A stretch of 64,000 bases of DNA from Chryseobacterium defluvii. GTDB taxonomy: Bacteria > Bacteroidota > Bacteroidia > Flavobacteriales > Weeksellaceae. Where the stretch lies: NCBI RefSeq assembly GCF_014204415.1, contig NZ_JACHLE010000001.1:1054001-1118000 (forward strand), in the 5' to 3' direction. Shown one piece after another: positions 54,511 to 64,000 of this stretch. Position 1 is the first letter of the stretch. The number at the start of each line of letters is the position of its first letter. The notes under the pieces are model-generated. The model saw only the letters and a list, made by a program, of their open reading frames with translations, searched no databases and was not told the origin of the DNA. Position numbers and translations under genes: made by a program.

Positions 54511-54518
54511 CAAAACTA
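54511..54518 (-). promoter_or_regulatory. -7 box of the GH10-like lipoprotein gene
   Basis: Minus-strand TAGTTTTG matches TAnnTTTG, with only 6 bp between it and the ATG at 54504, so the transcript may be leaderless. Confidence 0.55.
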
Positions 54519-54581
54519 CATTTAAATTGTATTTTCTAAGAGATTATTATGCCAAAATAGGCATTTTTAGCTTTATCTAAG

Positions 54582-54608
54582 AAAAAAGCCCCGAAAAACC
54601 GGGGCTTC
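54582..54608 (-). terminator. Terminator of typA
   Basis: AAGCCCCG and CGGGGCTT form a GC-rich stem around a short A-rich loop, with an A-run on its left giving the T tail on the minus strand. It lies 23 bp past the typA stop. Confidence 0.88.
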
Positions 54609-54630
54609 AATATTTTATCTTGTACAGAAA

Positions 54631-56439
54631 TTATTCTGCTTTTGCCATTCTTTCAGCACGTTTTCTGTCTTCTTCAGCCAATAGCTTTTTACGCATTCTG
54701 ATGAAGTTTGGAGTCACCTCGATGCATTCATCCTGCTGAATATATTCCATGCATTCTTCAAGAGAGAATAATATTTTTGGAGCAATGTTCCCATCTTTAT
54801 CCTTTCCGGAAGCTCTCATGTTGTTAAGCTGTTTTCCTTCCACGATGTTTACGACAAGATCCCCGGGCTTATTCTGTTCTCCTACGATCATCCCCATATA
54901 AACTTCTTCTCCCGGATCAACGAAGAATCTTCCTCTGTCCTGTAATTTTTCAATAGAATAAGCGGTTGCCGGACCCTGGTTTTTAGACACTAAAACACCC
55001 TGGCTTCTTCCCGGAATCTGACCTTTGAAAGGCTTATACTCTGAGAATCTGTGTGCCATGATCGCTTCACCGGCAGTAGCTGTTAACATCTGGGAACGCA
55101 ATCCGATCAAACCTCTTGAAGGAATATCGAATTCCATATGCTGCATTTCTCCTTTGGTTTCCATGATCAGCAAATCTCCTTTTCTTTGGGTAGCCAGGTC
55201 GATCACTCTTGATGAATATTCTTCAGGAACGTCTACTACCATTGTCTCGTAAGGTTCGCACTTTTCACCATCAATATCTTTCAGGATCACCTGAGGCTGC
55301 CCGATCGTCATTTCATATCCTTCTCTTCTCATTGTTTCAATAAGAACCGACAAGTGAAGAATACCTCTACCGAATACCAAGAATGTATTAGCATCATCTG
55401 TCTGCTGAACTCTTAATGCAAGGTTTTTCTCTAATTCTTTTTCCAATCTTTCTTTAAGGTGATTGGAAGTAACATATTTACCATCTTTCCCGAAGAACGG
55501 AGAGTTGTTGATAGAGAACGTCATGTTCAACGTAGGCTCATCAATCGCAAGTCTTTCCATTGGCTCCGGATTTTCAAGGTCAACGAAAGTATCCCCGATC
55601 TGGAAAGCATCGAATCCTACCACAGCACAAATATCTCCTGCCTGAACCTCTGTTACTTTTTTCTTTCCTAATCCTTCGAAAATATATAATTCTTTTACTT
55701 TTCCTTTTACGATCTTATCTCCTTCCTGTGCAAGGCCTATCCACTGCCCTTCTTTCAAAGATCCTCTGATCACTTTTCCGATCGCAATTCTTCCCAGGAA
55801 TGAAGAATAGTCTAAGGAAGTTACCTGCATCTGAAGGCTTCCTTCTTCTATTTTCGGAGCCGGAACGTGTTCCAGAACACCATCAAGAATAGGAAGAATG
55901 TTATCTGTAGGCTCTAAAGATGTATTGAACCATCCCTGTTTTGAGGAACCGTAATAGGTAGGGAAATCCAACTGCTCTTCAGTTGCATCCAATGCAAAGA
56001 AAAGATCGAAAACTTTATCATGAACTTCATCAGGACGACAGTTTTCTTTATCTACCTTATTGATCACCACAATAGGCTTCAGTCCCAACTGAAGGGCTTT
56101 ATGCAAAACGAAACGGGTTTGCGGCATCGGGCCTTCAAAGGCATCTACCAATAGTAAAACTCCGTCAGCCATTTTCAATACTCTTTCCACTTCTCCTCCG
56201 AAATCGGCGTGACCGGGAGTATCAATTACATTAATTTTTGTGTCCTTATAGGTTACAGAAATATTTTTGGATAAGATGGTGATCCCTCTTTCTCTTTCAA
56301 GATCATTGTTATCCATAATTAATTCGCCACTTTCCTGATTTTCCCTGAAAATATTGGTAGCGTGAATGATCTTGTCAACCAGGGTTGTTTTACCGTGGTC
56401 AACGTGTGCGATAATCGCAATATTTCTAATGTTTTGCAT
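54631..56439 (-). CDS. typA: Ribosome-associated translational GTPase TypA/BipA
   Basis: Elongation-factor-like GTPase of 602 aa that helps ribosome assembly and stress adaptation. G1 is [14 protein letters not shown], switch I is [14 protein letters not shown]3 is [16 protein letters not shown]4 is [13 protein letters not shown]. Domains II, III and V follow, then the BipA-specific C-terminus with [19 protein letters not shown]. Length is normal. Monocistronic with its own promoter box at 56458-56465 and terminator. Confidence 0.97.
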   Translation of the reverse strand: MQNIRNIAIIAHVDHGKTTLVDKIIHATNIFRENQESGELIMDNNDLERERGITILSKNISVTYKDTKINVIDTPGHADFGGEVERVLKMADGVLLLVDAFEGPMPQTRFVLHKALQLGLKPIVVINKVDKENCRPDEVHDKVFDLFFALDATEEQLDFPTYYGSSKQGWFNTSLEPTDNILPILDGVLEHVPAPKIEEGSLQMQVTSLDYSSFLGRIAIGKVIRGSLKEGQWIGLAQEGDKIVKGKVKELYIFEGLGKKKVTEVQAGDICAVVGFDAFQIGDTFVDLENPEPMERLAIDEPTLNMTFSINNSPFFGKDGKYVTSNHLKERLEKELEKNLALRVQQTDDANTFLVFGRGILHLSVLIETMRREGYEMTIGQPQVILKDIDGEKCEPYETMVVDVPEEYSSRVIDLATQRKGDLLIMETKGEMQHMEFDIPSRGLIGLRSQMLTATAGEAIMAHRFSEYKPFKGQIPGRSQGVLVSKNQGPATAYSIEKLQDRGRFFVDPGEEVYMGMIVGEQNKPGDLVVNIVEGKQLNNMRASGKDKDGNIAPKILFSLEECMEYIQQDECIEVTPNFIRMRKKLLAEEDRKRAERMAKAE

Positions 56440-56457
56440 ATAAGATTTTTACGGGTG

Positions 56458-56465
56458 CAAAAGTA
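56458..56465 (-). promoter_or_regulatory. -7 box of typA
   Basis: Minus-strand TACTTTTG matches TAnnTTTG, 18 bp before the typA ATG. Confidence 0.6.
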
Positions 56466-56661
56466 GTGATTTTTAATGAATTAATTATTATGATTGTAAT
56501 TTATTTAACAAATTCATAATGAGGAAATTAAACCAAAGCCTCTGTTTTAGAATACAGATAAGAAACCCTAAACTCATTTTAAGACTTATAATTCATAAAA
56601 AGAAGTATGTTTTGTTATTAAAAATTCAATACATTTATCAACTGTTTAAATTATAGCCAGT

Positions 56662-57156
56662 ATGTTTTCAAAAAATGTAGTTTGTATGTTTGTTGCTGTA
56701 ATAAGCATTATTTCCTGCGAAAAGTCTCAACCTCAACCTTTTACTTTTGATTTTACCGGAAAAGATTTTAAGGAGAAAGAGCTTACAATGAATGACTATC
56801 CTTCTATATTCACTTTTTCAAAATTAAACGACAGCCTACTGATAGTGGAAGGCTCCATATTTCAGGGCTGGAAAAAGGAATCCATCAGGTTTTCGGATAC
56901 CCTGGAATTAAAAAACGATTTTAAAGTTACGGATAGTACAGGCTACCAGACTCATCAGGTTCTTTTTTATTCCAAACCCAAAAGGGTTTCTTTCCAGTTA
57001 ACGATTTCTGCCTCCAAACCCAAATCTTTTCTTAAAGGAAAAATTGACAATACTGCATCTGAAATCCCGTCTGAAAATATTTTCAATTATGAAGGAAGGC
57101 TTTTTATTGATGATAAAAAACTGAAATATTTCAGTGAAGAATTATGGATCAAATAA
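56662..57156 (+). CDS. Hypothetical lipoprotein
   Basis: Unrecognised protein of 164 aa. The lipoprotein signal ends ISIISC with Cys19. The mature part is a predicted beta-rich single domain (FTFSKLNDSLLIVEGSIFQG, TDSTGYQTHQVLFYSKPKRV) ending KLKYFSEELWIK. It overlaps the last 8 bp of the DUF1294 gene on the other strand, so the two converge tail to tail. Confidence 0.72.
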   Translation: MFSKNVVCMFVAVISIISCEKSQPQPFTFDFTGKDFKEKELTMNDYPSIFTFSKLNDSLLIVEGSIFQGWKKESIRFSDTLELKNDFKVTDSTGYQTHQVLFYSKPKRVSFQLTISASKPKSFLKGKIDNTASEIPSENIFNYEGRLFIDDKKLKYFSEELWIK

Positions 57157-57418
57157 ATGAATAGAGGTATTTTCTGAAAGAAAAAATAAGAATGATCTGT
57201 ATTAAAATGATTACTCCAAATTTCAGCAAAAATGACGTCTTGGAAATTTTGTGCCTGAAAAGAAACATCCCGGAAACCGCACCGATGGTTCCCCCAAAAA
57301 GCGTTAATGATAAAAGCGTATGCTCAGATATTCTTTTTTTATGATTTTTAGCTGAAAATTTATCATAACTGAAAAATATCAATGTAAGGATATTCATCAA
57401 AAGAAAATAAAAGATCAT
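57149..57418 (-). CDS. DUF1294 small membrane protein
   Basis: 89 aa with three hydrophobic segments. The family signature is seen in FFSYDKFSAKNHKKRISE, followed by LLSLTLFGGTIGAVSGMFLF and RHKISKTSF. DUF1294 proteins are widespread and uncharacterised. The promoter box at 57437-57444 faces that of the MG2-type gene. Ends overlapping the hypothetical lipoprotein gene by 8 bp. Confidence 0.88.
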   Translation of the reverse strand: MIFYFLLMNILTLIFFSYDKFSAKNHKKRISEHTLLSLTLFGGTIGAVSGMFLFRHKISKTSFLLKFGVIILIQIILIFSFRKYLYSFI

Positions 57419-57436
57419 CCCATAAAATTAATTGGT

Positions 57437-57444
57437 CAAAGCTA
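57437..57444 (-). promoter_or_regulatory. -7 box of the DUF1294 gene
   Basis: Minus-strand TAGCTTTG matches TAnnTTTG, 18 bp before the ATG. Confidence 0.55.
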
Positions 57445-57454
57445 ATGAAAAATG

Positions 57455-57462
57455 TATTTTTG
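57455..57462 (+). promoter_or_regulatory. -7 box of the MG2/plug-type gene
   Basis: TATTTTTG matches TAnnTTTG, 37 bp before ATG 57500, divergent from the DUF1294 promoter 10 bp away. Confidence 0.55.
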
Positions 57463-57499
57463 ACCTTCAAATAAAGGCACAATTTCAATTAAAACACCT

Positions 57500-59893
57500 A
57501 TGACAAAAAAATTCATCATCCTGGCTGCCCTTTGCATGATCAGCTATTCCAAAGCACAGGACAAAGCGGAGCAGGCTTTACGCATTTTTGCAGAAAAATA
57601 TCCGCAGGAAAAGGTACACCTGCTATTCAATAAAAGCAGTTATGTGGCAGGAGAGAATCTATGGTTCAAGTCTTTTGTATTTGATGGGTATGCTATTTCT
57701 AACATTTCGACATCTTTATATATAGAATTTTACGATAGTCATAAGATCCAAATAGCAAAAAAATTAATTTCTTTATTTAAAGGAGAAGGTCATGGGAGTA
57801 TTGCGCTTCCAGAAAAATTAAAAGAGGGAATTTATTATATTAGAGCATATACTGCTTGGATGGCTAATTTTAATGAAGATTTCCAACTAATACAACCTAT
57901 TGAAGTTTATAATCCAAATTCTCCAGAAAGACTTACAATGAATACAGTTTCAGATTGGACAGCTTCAGCTTATCCAGAAAGTGGAACTTTTATAAGTGAT
58001 ATCAATACAAAATTTGCAGTAAGATTACGGTCTGAAACGTTTACACCTTCAGATTGGCATGGTTATCTTATTGATATGGAAAAGCCTGATGTGAAAATTA
58101 CTAGCTTCAAAGGATTTGATCAAAATGTTGGATCTTTTAGTTTTACTCCTCAAAGTGGAAAAAAATATGGACTTGTAATTCAAGATAATATGGGTAAAAA
58201 ACAGAGTATTGATTTACCAAATGTTTCTGATTCAGGCATTAATTTACAAGTTATAAGCAGTATGGATGCTGTAAAATATACTCTAAAGTCAAAGAATTTA
58301 TCTCAAGAAAATAATTATTATACGGTCTTAGGTACTATTAACAATCGTCTTGTTCATAAAGCACAATTCAAAAAATTATCGGATCAACCATATTCTAACC
58401 CCTACTGATAATCTTATAAATGGTATTTTACAACTCACTGTTTTTGATGACAAAGAAAATATTATTGCTCAAAGACTTTGTTTCGTACAACCTGAATTAT
58501 TAAAAATACAACGACCTGTATTACAAGAAATATCTTTAAATAAAAAACCACGTGAGCTAAACTCATTTAATATAACAAATAATTACACCGTTCTGGTTCA
58601 AGATCCCGAAATAAAGAGTTCAGAAGAAGAAAACAATTTACTAAGCCGTTTGTGGCTTACTGGAGACATTACTTCTAATATTATAAAACCCGCACAATAT
58701 TTCATAAAGAATCATAATTCCGAAGCTTTAGATGCTCTATTAATTTCTGAAAAATGGAAACGTTTTGATTGGAAAAATATTATTTCAGGTATTTACCCTG
58801 TTATAAAATATCCGGCAGATTCATCTTATATTACATATAAGGCCAAAGTAATGATTAATAATCAGCCAGCTGTCAACGCTTCTTTAAGCTTAATTTTTGA
58901 TATTCCTGAATTTGGCTCAAAATTTTATGAGATACAAACAGATGAAAATGGAAATTTTACACTAAGCGGAATGATATTCGAAGATAATATGAAACTTTCA
59001 TATCAATTAAATAAAGAGCAAAAAATGGATAAAAGAGACTTTCAGGTTTTTTTTCAGCCAAATTATGCTTTTATACCCTATAAAAATAATTTACCTAAAA
59101 GCAAGTTTAATCTTACAAAGAGACTTTCTGAAGATGCATTATCTCCCGAAGAAATTAGATCCATAGCGACTAAAAACACTCAAAAATTTATATCTGAAAA
59201 AATAACAGATATCGAGGAAGTAAAAATTAAAACATCTAAAAGTGATAAATTAAAAATTCTTGAAAAAAATTAAGCAGTCCATTATTTCAAAGCATTAATG
59301 AACAAATTTTTGATTTTGTAAATGATCATGAAGAAGCTCAGACAGCACCTAACATATTTACCTGGCTGCAGGCTCGAGTAGCAGGATTAGAAATATATTC
59401 TACTGGTATAGGATATAAAGTGAATCTCGGGGGCTACAAACCTCTTATTTTTCTTAACGAAATGGCAGTAAGCACCAGTCAGATTGAAATGATCCCTGTA
59501 TCAAGTATAGCTATGGTTAAAGTTATCAAGGGAACTTTTCCAGCTGGTATGGGCAGTTTAAATGGAGCCATAGCTATATATACGCGTCATGGTAATATGG
59601 CTCCAGAAATTAAATCACAAGATAAATTATCCGGATTAAAGCAATACACATTTAAAGGATATGATAAAGAAATTCCCTTTAATAATTCGGTTTATATTAA
59701 TCCCGATTTTAAAAATATTCCAAAAGACAGTCGAAGCACTCTTTACTGGAATCCTTATCTGGAAACACAACCCAATGAACCGGCAACCATTCAGTTTTAT
59801 AATAATGACGATGCTAAAAACTACAAGGTTATAATTATGGGATTTGACAGGTCTAATGATATTCCGGTGTATTATGATGAGATTCTCGAGTAG
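57500..59893 (+). pseudogene. MG2-type/TonB-plug-like exported protein, frameshifted twice
   Basis: One ~797-aa gene read in three pieces. Piece 1 (57500-58408) carries a Sec signal (ISYSKAQ) and an MG2-like beta domain (VHLLFNKSSYVAGENLWFKS, GIYYIRAYTAWMANFNEDF). At 58370-58375 a run of six A carries one base too many; removing it leads straight into piece 2 (58350-59273). At about 59262-59268 a run of seven A is one base short; adding one joins piece 3, which holds a plug-like domain (LNEMAVSTSQIEMIPVSSIA, VIKGTFPAGMGSLNGAIAIY). The two shifts cancel. The middle (about 57700-59600) is clearly more AT-rich than both ends. Either an inactivated gene or two homopolymer sequencing errors. Its stop codon overlaps the first CRISPR repeat. 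Confidence 0.75.
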
Positions 59894-61943
59894 TTTTGAT
59901 TGTTTTCAAAATTTAGTATCTTAGTGATTAGTCACAGCTTTCATGGATAACCATTCCAGTACGTCATTGTTGTGAAGTGCTTTCAAAATTTAGTATCTTA
60001 GTGATTAGTCACAGCTCGTTTGTTTTCATTTTAATCTGTTTTTTGGTTGTGAATTGCTCTCAAAATTTAGTATCTTAGTGATTAGTCACAGCATTGTGAG
60101 GTATTAATAGTCTGTTACGTGCGTTGTGAATTGCTCTCAAAATTTAGTATCTTAGTGATTAGTCACAGCTCGCCACTTAGATACACAGATAGCTGATGAG
60201 TTGTGAATTGCTCTCAAAATTTAGTATCTTAGTGATTAGTCACAGCACGGCCGGCAATCCTAAATAATCTGCAAGAGTTGTGAATTGCTCTCAAAATTTA
60301 GTATCTTAGTGATTAGTCACAGCTAAATACTAATTCTAAGTGTGACATGTTATGTTGTGAATTGCTCTCAAAATTTAGTATCTTAGTGATTAGTCACAGC
60401 TTCACTGGCTCAGCATCGGATATAGAAATGGTTGTGAATTGCTCTCAAAATTTAGTATCTTAGTGATTAGTCACAGCGGATAAGGAAAATTCCACCCAGC
60501 CACGTGAGTTGTGAATTGCTCTCAAAATTTAGTATCTTAGTGATTAGTCACAGCCCGGTAATCGGTTAAAGCTCTTTTTATCCTGTTGTGAATTGCTCTC
60601 AAAATTTAGTATCTTAGTGATTAGTCACAGCCGGAATTCTTTTTTCCTGCTTTCATTTATGGTTGTGAATTGCTCTCAAAATTTAGTATCTTAGTGATTA
60701 GTCACAGCAAACAAAGAGCTATTTCTATCAACAGATTCGTTGTGAATTGCTCTCAAAATTTAGTATCTTAGTGATTAGTCACAGCCAATTACGGAGGTTT
60801 CATATTTACTGCCGGGTTGTGAATTGCTCTCAAAATTTAGTATCTTAGTGATTAGTCACAGCGTATTTGTCGCCGGCATATATATGTCCTATGTTGTGAA
60901 TTGCTCTCAAAATTTAGTATCTTAGTGATTAGTCACAGCGTTATTATTTGTTTTATTAATATCAACAATGTTGTGAATTGCTCTCAAAATTTAGTATCTT
61001 AGTGATTAGTCACAGCCAGCTTGATATATTTTAGCCTTCCTGAGTAGGTTGTGAATTGCTCTCAAAATTTAGTATCTTAGTGATTAGTCACAGCCTGTCT
61101 TCTACGGCAAATATACGTTTTGTAGTTGTGAATTGCTCTCAAAATTTAGTATCTTAGTGATTAGTCACAGCTTGCGGTAGGGAAGGGGCTGTAGTGTTTC
61201 CTGGTTGTGAATTGCTCTCAAAATTTAGTATCTTAGTGATTAGTCACAGCGCGGCCGATCAAGACGTAAGTCATCGCTTTGTTGTGAATTGCTCTCAAAA
61301 TTTAGTATCTTAGTGATTAGTCACAGCACACGGGACCAATTCGCCCATATTGAGGCTGTTGTGAATTGCTCTCAAAATTTAGTATCTTAGTGATTAGTCA
61401 CAGCGGCACCTTTAAGGTTGCCATCCATTTTCAAGTTGTGAATTGCTCTCAAAATTTAGTATCTTAGTGATTAGTCACAGCGGGTTATTCAATTTTTCTA
61501 TTAATATTAATGTTGTGAATTGCTCTCAAAATTTAGTATCTTAGTGATTAGTCACAGCTGCGGTAGGGAAGGGGATGTCGTATTGCCTGTTGTGAATTGC
61601 TCTCAAAATTTAGTATCTTAGTGATTAGTCACAGCTAGCTTATCCCTATAATAACGGGGAAGAGGGTTGTGAATTGCTCTCAAAATTTAGTATCTTAGTG
61701 ATTAGTCACAGCTATAATTGTTTTTATACTCATTGCCTGATTGTTGTGAATTGCTCTCAAAATTTAGTATCTTAGTGATTAGTCACAGCATTTCGTGCCA
61801 TTTTCTGGGCGTCTGTAAAGTTGTGAATTGCTCTCAAAATTTAGTATCTTAGTGATTAGTCACAGCATGGTACTTTTAGCTATACGCCACCAAATGGTTG
61901 TGAATTGCTCTCAAAATTTAGTATCTTAGTGATTAGTCACAGC
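59892..61943 (+). CRISPR. Type II-C CRISPR array, 27 repeats and 26 spacers
   Basis: Repeats are 47 bp, from GTTGTGAATTGC to GATTAGTCACAGC, the long form typical of Bacteroidetes type II-C. Spacers begin at 59939, 60016, 60093, 60170, 60247, 60324, 60401, 60478, 60555, 60632, 60709, 60786, 60863, 60940, 61017, 61095, 61172, 61251, 61328, 61405, 61482, 61559, 61636, 61713, 61790 and 61867. All are 30 bp except those at 61017 (31) and 61172 (32). Repeat 1 differs at seven positions, all in the first 14 bases; repeat 2 differs at two (9 and 14); the other 25 look identical. The GTTGTG end is the crRNA-sense strand, so transcription runs rightward, against the cas operon. Degenerate repeats at the left mark the oldest end. 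Confidence 0.98.
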
Positions 61944-61949
61944 CTCAAA

Positions 61950-61980
61950 ATATAACCCACTGAATTATAGTGGGTTATAT
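61950..61980. terminator. Hairpin between array and cas2
   Basis: ATATAACCCACT and AGTGGGTTATAT form a twelve-base stem with a seven-base loop, then TTATTTTT on the right. It begins only 7 bp after the last repeat. On the plus strand it would end the crRNA transcript; on the minus strand it could end the cas9-cas1-cas2 message. The 58-bp gap 61944-62001 is also the only space for a leader. Confidence 0.75.
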
Positions 61981-62001
61981 TTATTTTTAGAATTAAAAAA
62001 A

Positions 62002-63230
<1,229 letters not shown>

Positions 63231-63245
63231 GATTCTTATAGGGTA

Positions 63246-64000
63246 TTAATATTCTCCTGCCTGTACAATCCTACCTAAATGATTAAGCCTGACCTTTACA
63301 ATATTTCTCAACCCCTCAAGACTTTTTACACTTTTATATGTTATATCCTTTAACTCCTTCTTATCTTCAACTGATGTTTCTAAATGATGCCTGAAAACAT
63401 ATTCTCTAACATATGAATTGCCATATAATAATTTTGAAATTTTCTGAACTCTGAATAAGTTTTTAGAAATCATTTCTAAATTTCCATTATCATATAAATC
63501 TATTTCGTTCGGATTGAAATCTTCACCCAGAAACAGAAACATTTCATTTTGCTTCAAGGTAAACAAAAAACGGTATCCTTCACCGGATCTGTAATTCTTA
63601 TTAACAACCGGTAATTTTTGGTTCACTCTTTCAACCGCTTCATAAAAGGAGACGATATCATCATCTAATTCTCCATTTTCTTTTATATACACTGCTAAAT
63701 GGTGATTATTACCCGTACTCACAAAATCCACCGGAATTTTATTGTTATGATCATCTAATATTTCATTCCCGAAGTGATCTTTCTTAAAATGTAAAGATTC
63801 TGCATTGCTGACTCCGGTAATGGTAACACTTTTTATTGAAATTCCTTTTTCCTTATTAAGCCATATCGGGTTTTTGTCCAAATCAGAAAAAGCTTCTTTT
63901 GCATTACCATCAAATTCATCCAGACGGGATTTTAAAATTTTCCGAGTTCCGGCATCTATAATTTTTTCCAGATTCTTATAATCCTTAAAATTGTCCGCAT
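63246..64000 (-). CDS. cas9: CRISPR-associated endonuclease Cas9 (type II-C), C-terminal part
   Basis: The last ~251 codons of Cas9; the gene continues past the right edge. The reading frame is open through the window end, and TTG at 63881 is internal, not a start. Visible is the C-terminal wedge/PAM-interacting region: FVSTGNNHHLAVYIKENG, VERVNQKLPVVN, RFLFTLKQNEMFLFLGEDFN, NLFRVQKISKLLYGNSYV and the terminal VKVRLNHLGRIVQAGEY. RuvC and HNH parts are outside. Heads the cas operon in front of cas1 (15-bp gap). The tracrRNA is not in the window and probably lies beyond the cas9 start. Confidence 0.95.
   Translation of the reverse strand, partial: ADNFKDYKNLEKIIDAGTRKILKSRLDEFDGNAKEAFSDLDKNPIWLNKEKGISIKSVTITGVSNAESLHFKKDHFGNEILDDHNNKIPVDFVSTGNNHHLAVYIKENGELDDDIVSFYEAVERVNQKLPVVNKNYRSGEGYRFLFTLKQNEMFLFLGEDFNPNEIDLYDNGNLEMISKNLFRVQKISKLLYGNSYVREYVFRHHLETSVEDKKELKDITYKSVKSLEGLRNIVKVRLNHLGRIVQAGEY

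Noticed and set aside
60940..61511. The AT-rich spacers at 60940 and 61482 share TATTAATAT and looked related.
   Set aside because: Alignment needs a gap and matches mostly A/T runs; chance similarity is likely, unlike the pair at 61172 and 61559.
59939..61896. Self-targeting spacers against genes in this window.
   Set aside because: Reading the spacers against the window by eye gave no match longer than a few bases; a full genome search was not possible.
63882..64000. Possible separate small gene start at 63881 for a 211-aa protein.
   Set aside because: The M there is TTG, and the frame is open upstream to the window edge with Cas9-like sequence; it is the Cas9 C-terminus.

Overview
The window looks like a chromosomal segment of a Chryseobacterium-like flavobacterium (Bacteroidota, Weeksellaceae). 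Supporting signs are low GC, GLPGLI, DUF4476 and DUF4876 family proteins, many secreted proteins with short lipoprotein or Sec signals, and many starts preceded by a TAnnTTTG box, the known -7 element of the Bacteroidetes primary sigma factor. Shine-Dalgarno sites are mostly absent. The genus assignment is inferred from protein style only.

Left part (1-24 kb). A TetR-controlled RND efflux operon (tetR, tolC, membrane fusion protein, RND pump; the pump runs off the left edge) is followed by a CvfB-like S1 protein. Next is a tight four-gene outer-membrane operon: TonB receptor, DUF4876 lipoprotein, beta-barrel protein and di-haem cytochrome c peroxidase. Then come an AT-rich orphan lipoprotein, a DUF4476 protein, dihydrolipoyl dehydrogenase, a glycosyltransferase, recQ, kdsD-like and tatC, and a four-gene overlapping operon (DoxX-like, DUF2071, methyltransferase, membrane protein).

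Middle part (24-57 kb). An M1 peptidase gene lies between inverted copies of a MITE-like repeat. It is followed by an M61 peptidase, a dacB/histidine kinase operon, pepE, a transaldolase-like gene, a BlaI/M56 sensor pair with an operator laid over its own promoter box, and three identical tandem initiator tRNA-Met genes. Then come a YciO/Sua5 gene, yaaA-prmC-DUF4180, a topoisomerase IV operon (parE, small membrane protein, parC, rhomboid), a methionine aminotransferase, ychF, a GH10-like lipoprotein and typA.

Right part (57-64 kb). A large MG2/plug-type gene is broken by two compensating single-base frameshifts in A-runs. Its stop codon touches a type II-C CRISPR array of 27 repeats of 47 bp and 26 spacers, transcribed rightwards (by repeat polarity) toward a leftward cas9-cas1-cas2 operon. 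Cas9 runs off the right edge. Degenerate repeats mark the old end at the left, so new spacers should enter beside cas2.

The most interesting points are: (i) two spacers that are diverged versions of one target, with three of four differences synonymous in one reading frame; (ii) a plausible promoter inside every repeat; (iii) the tandem initiator tRNA triplication; (iv) the inverted MITE-like copies around the M1 peptidase gene. I found no wholly new system; the CRISPR details come closest.
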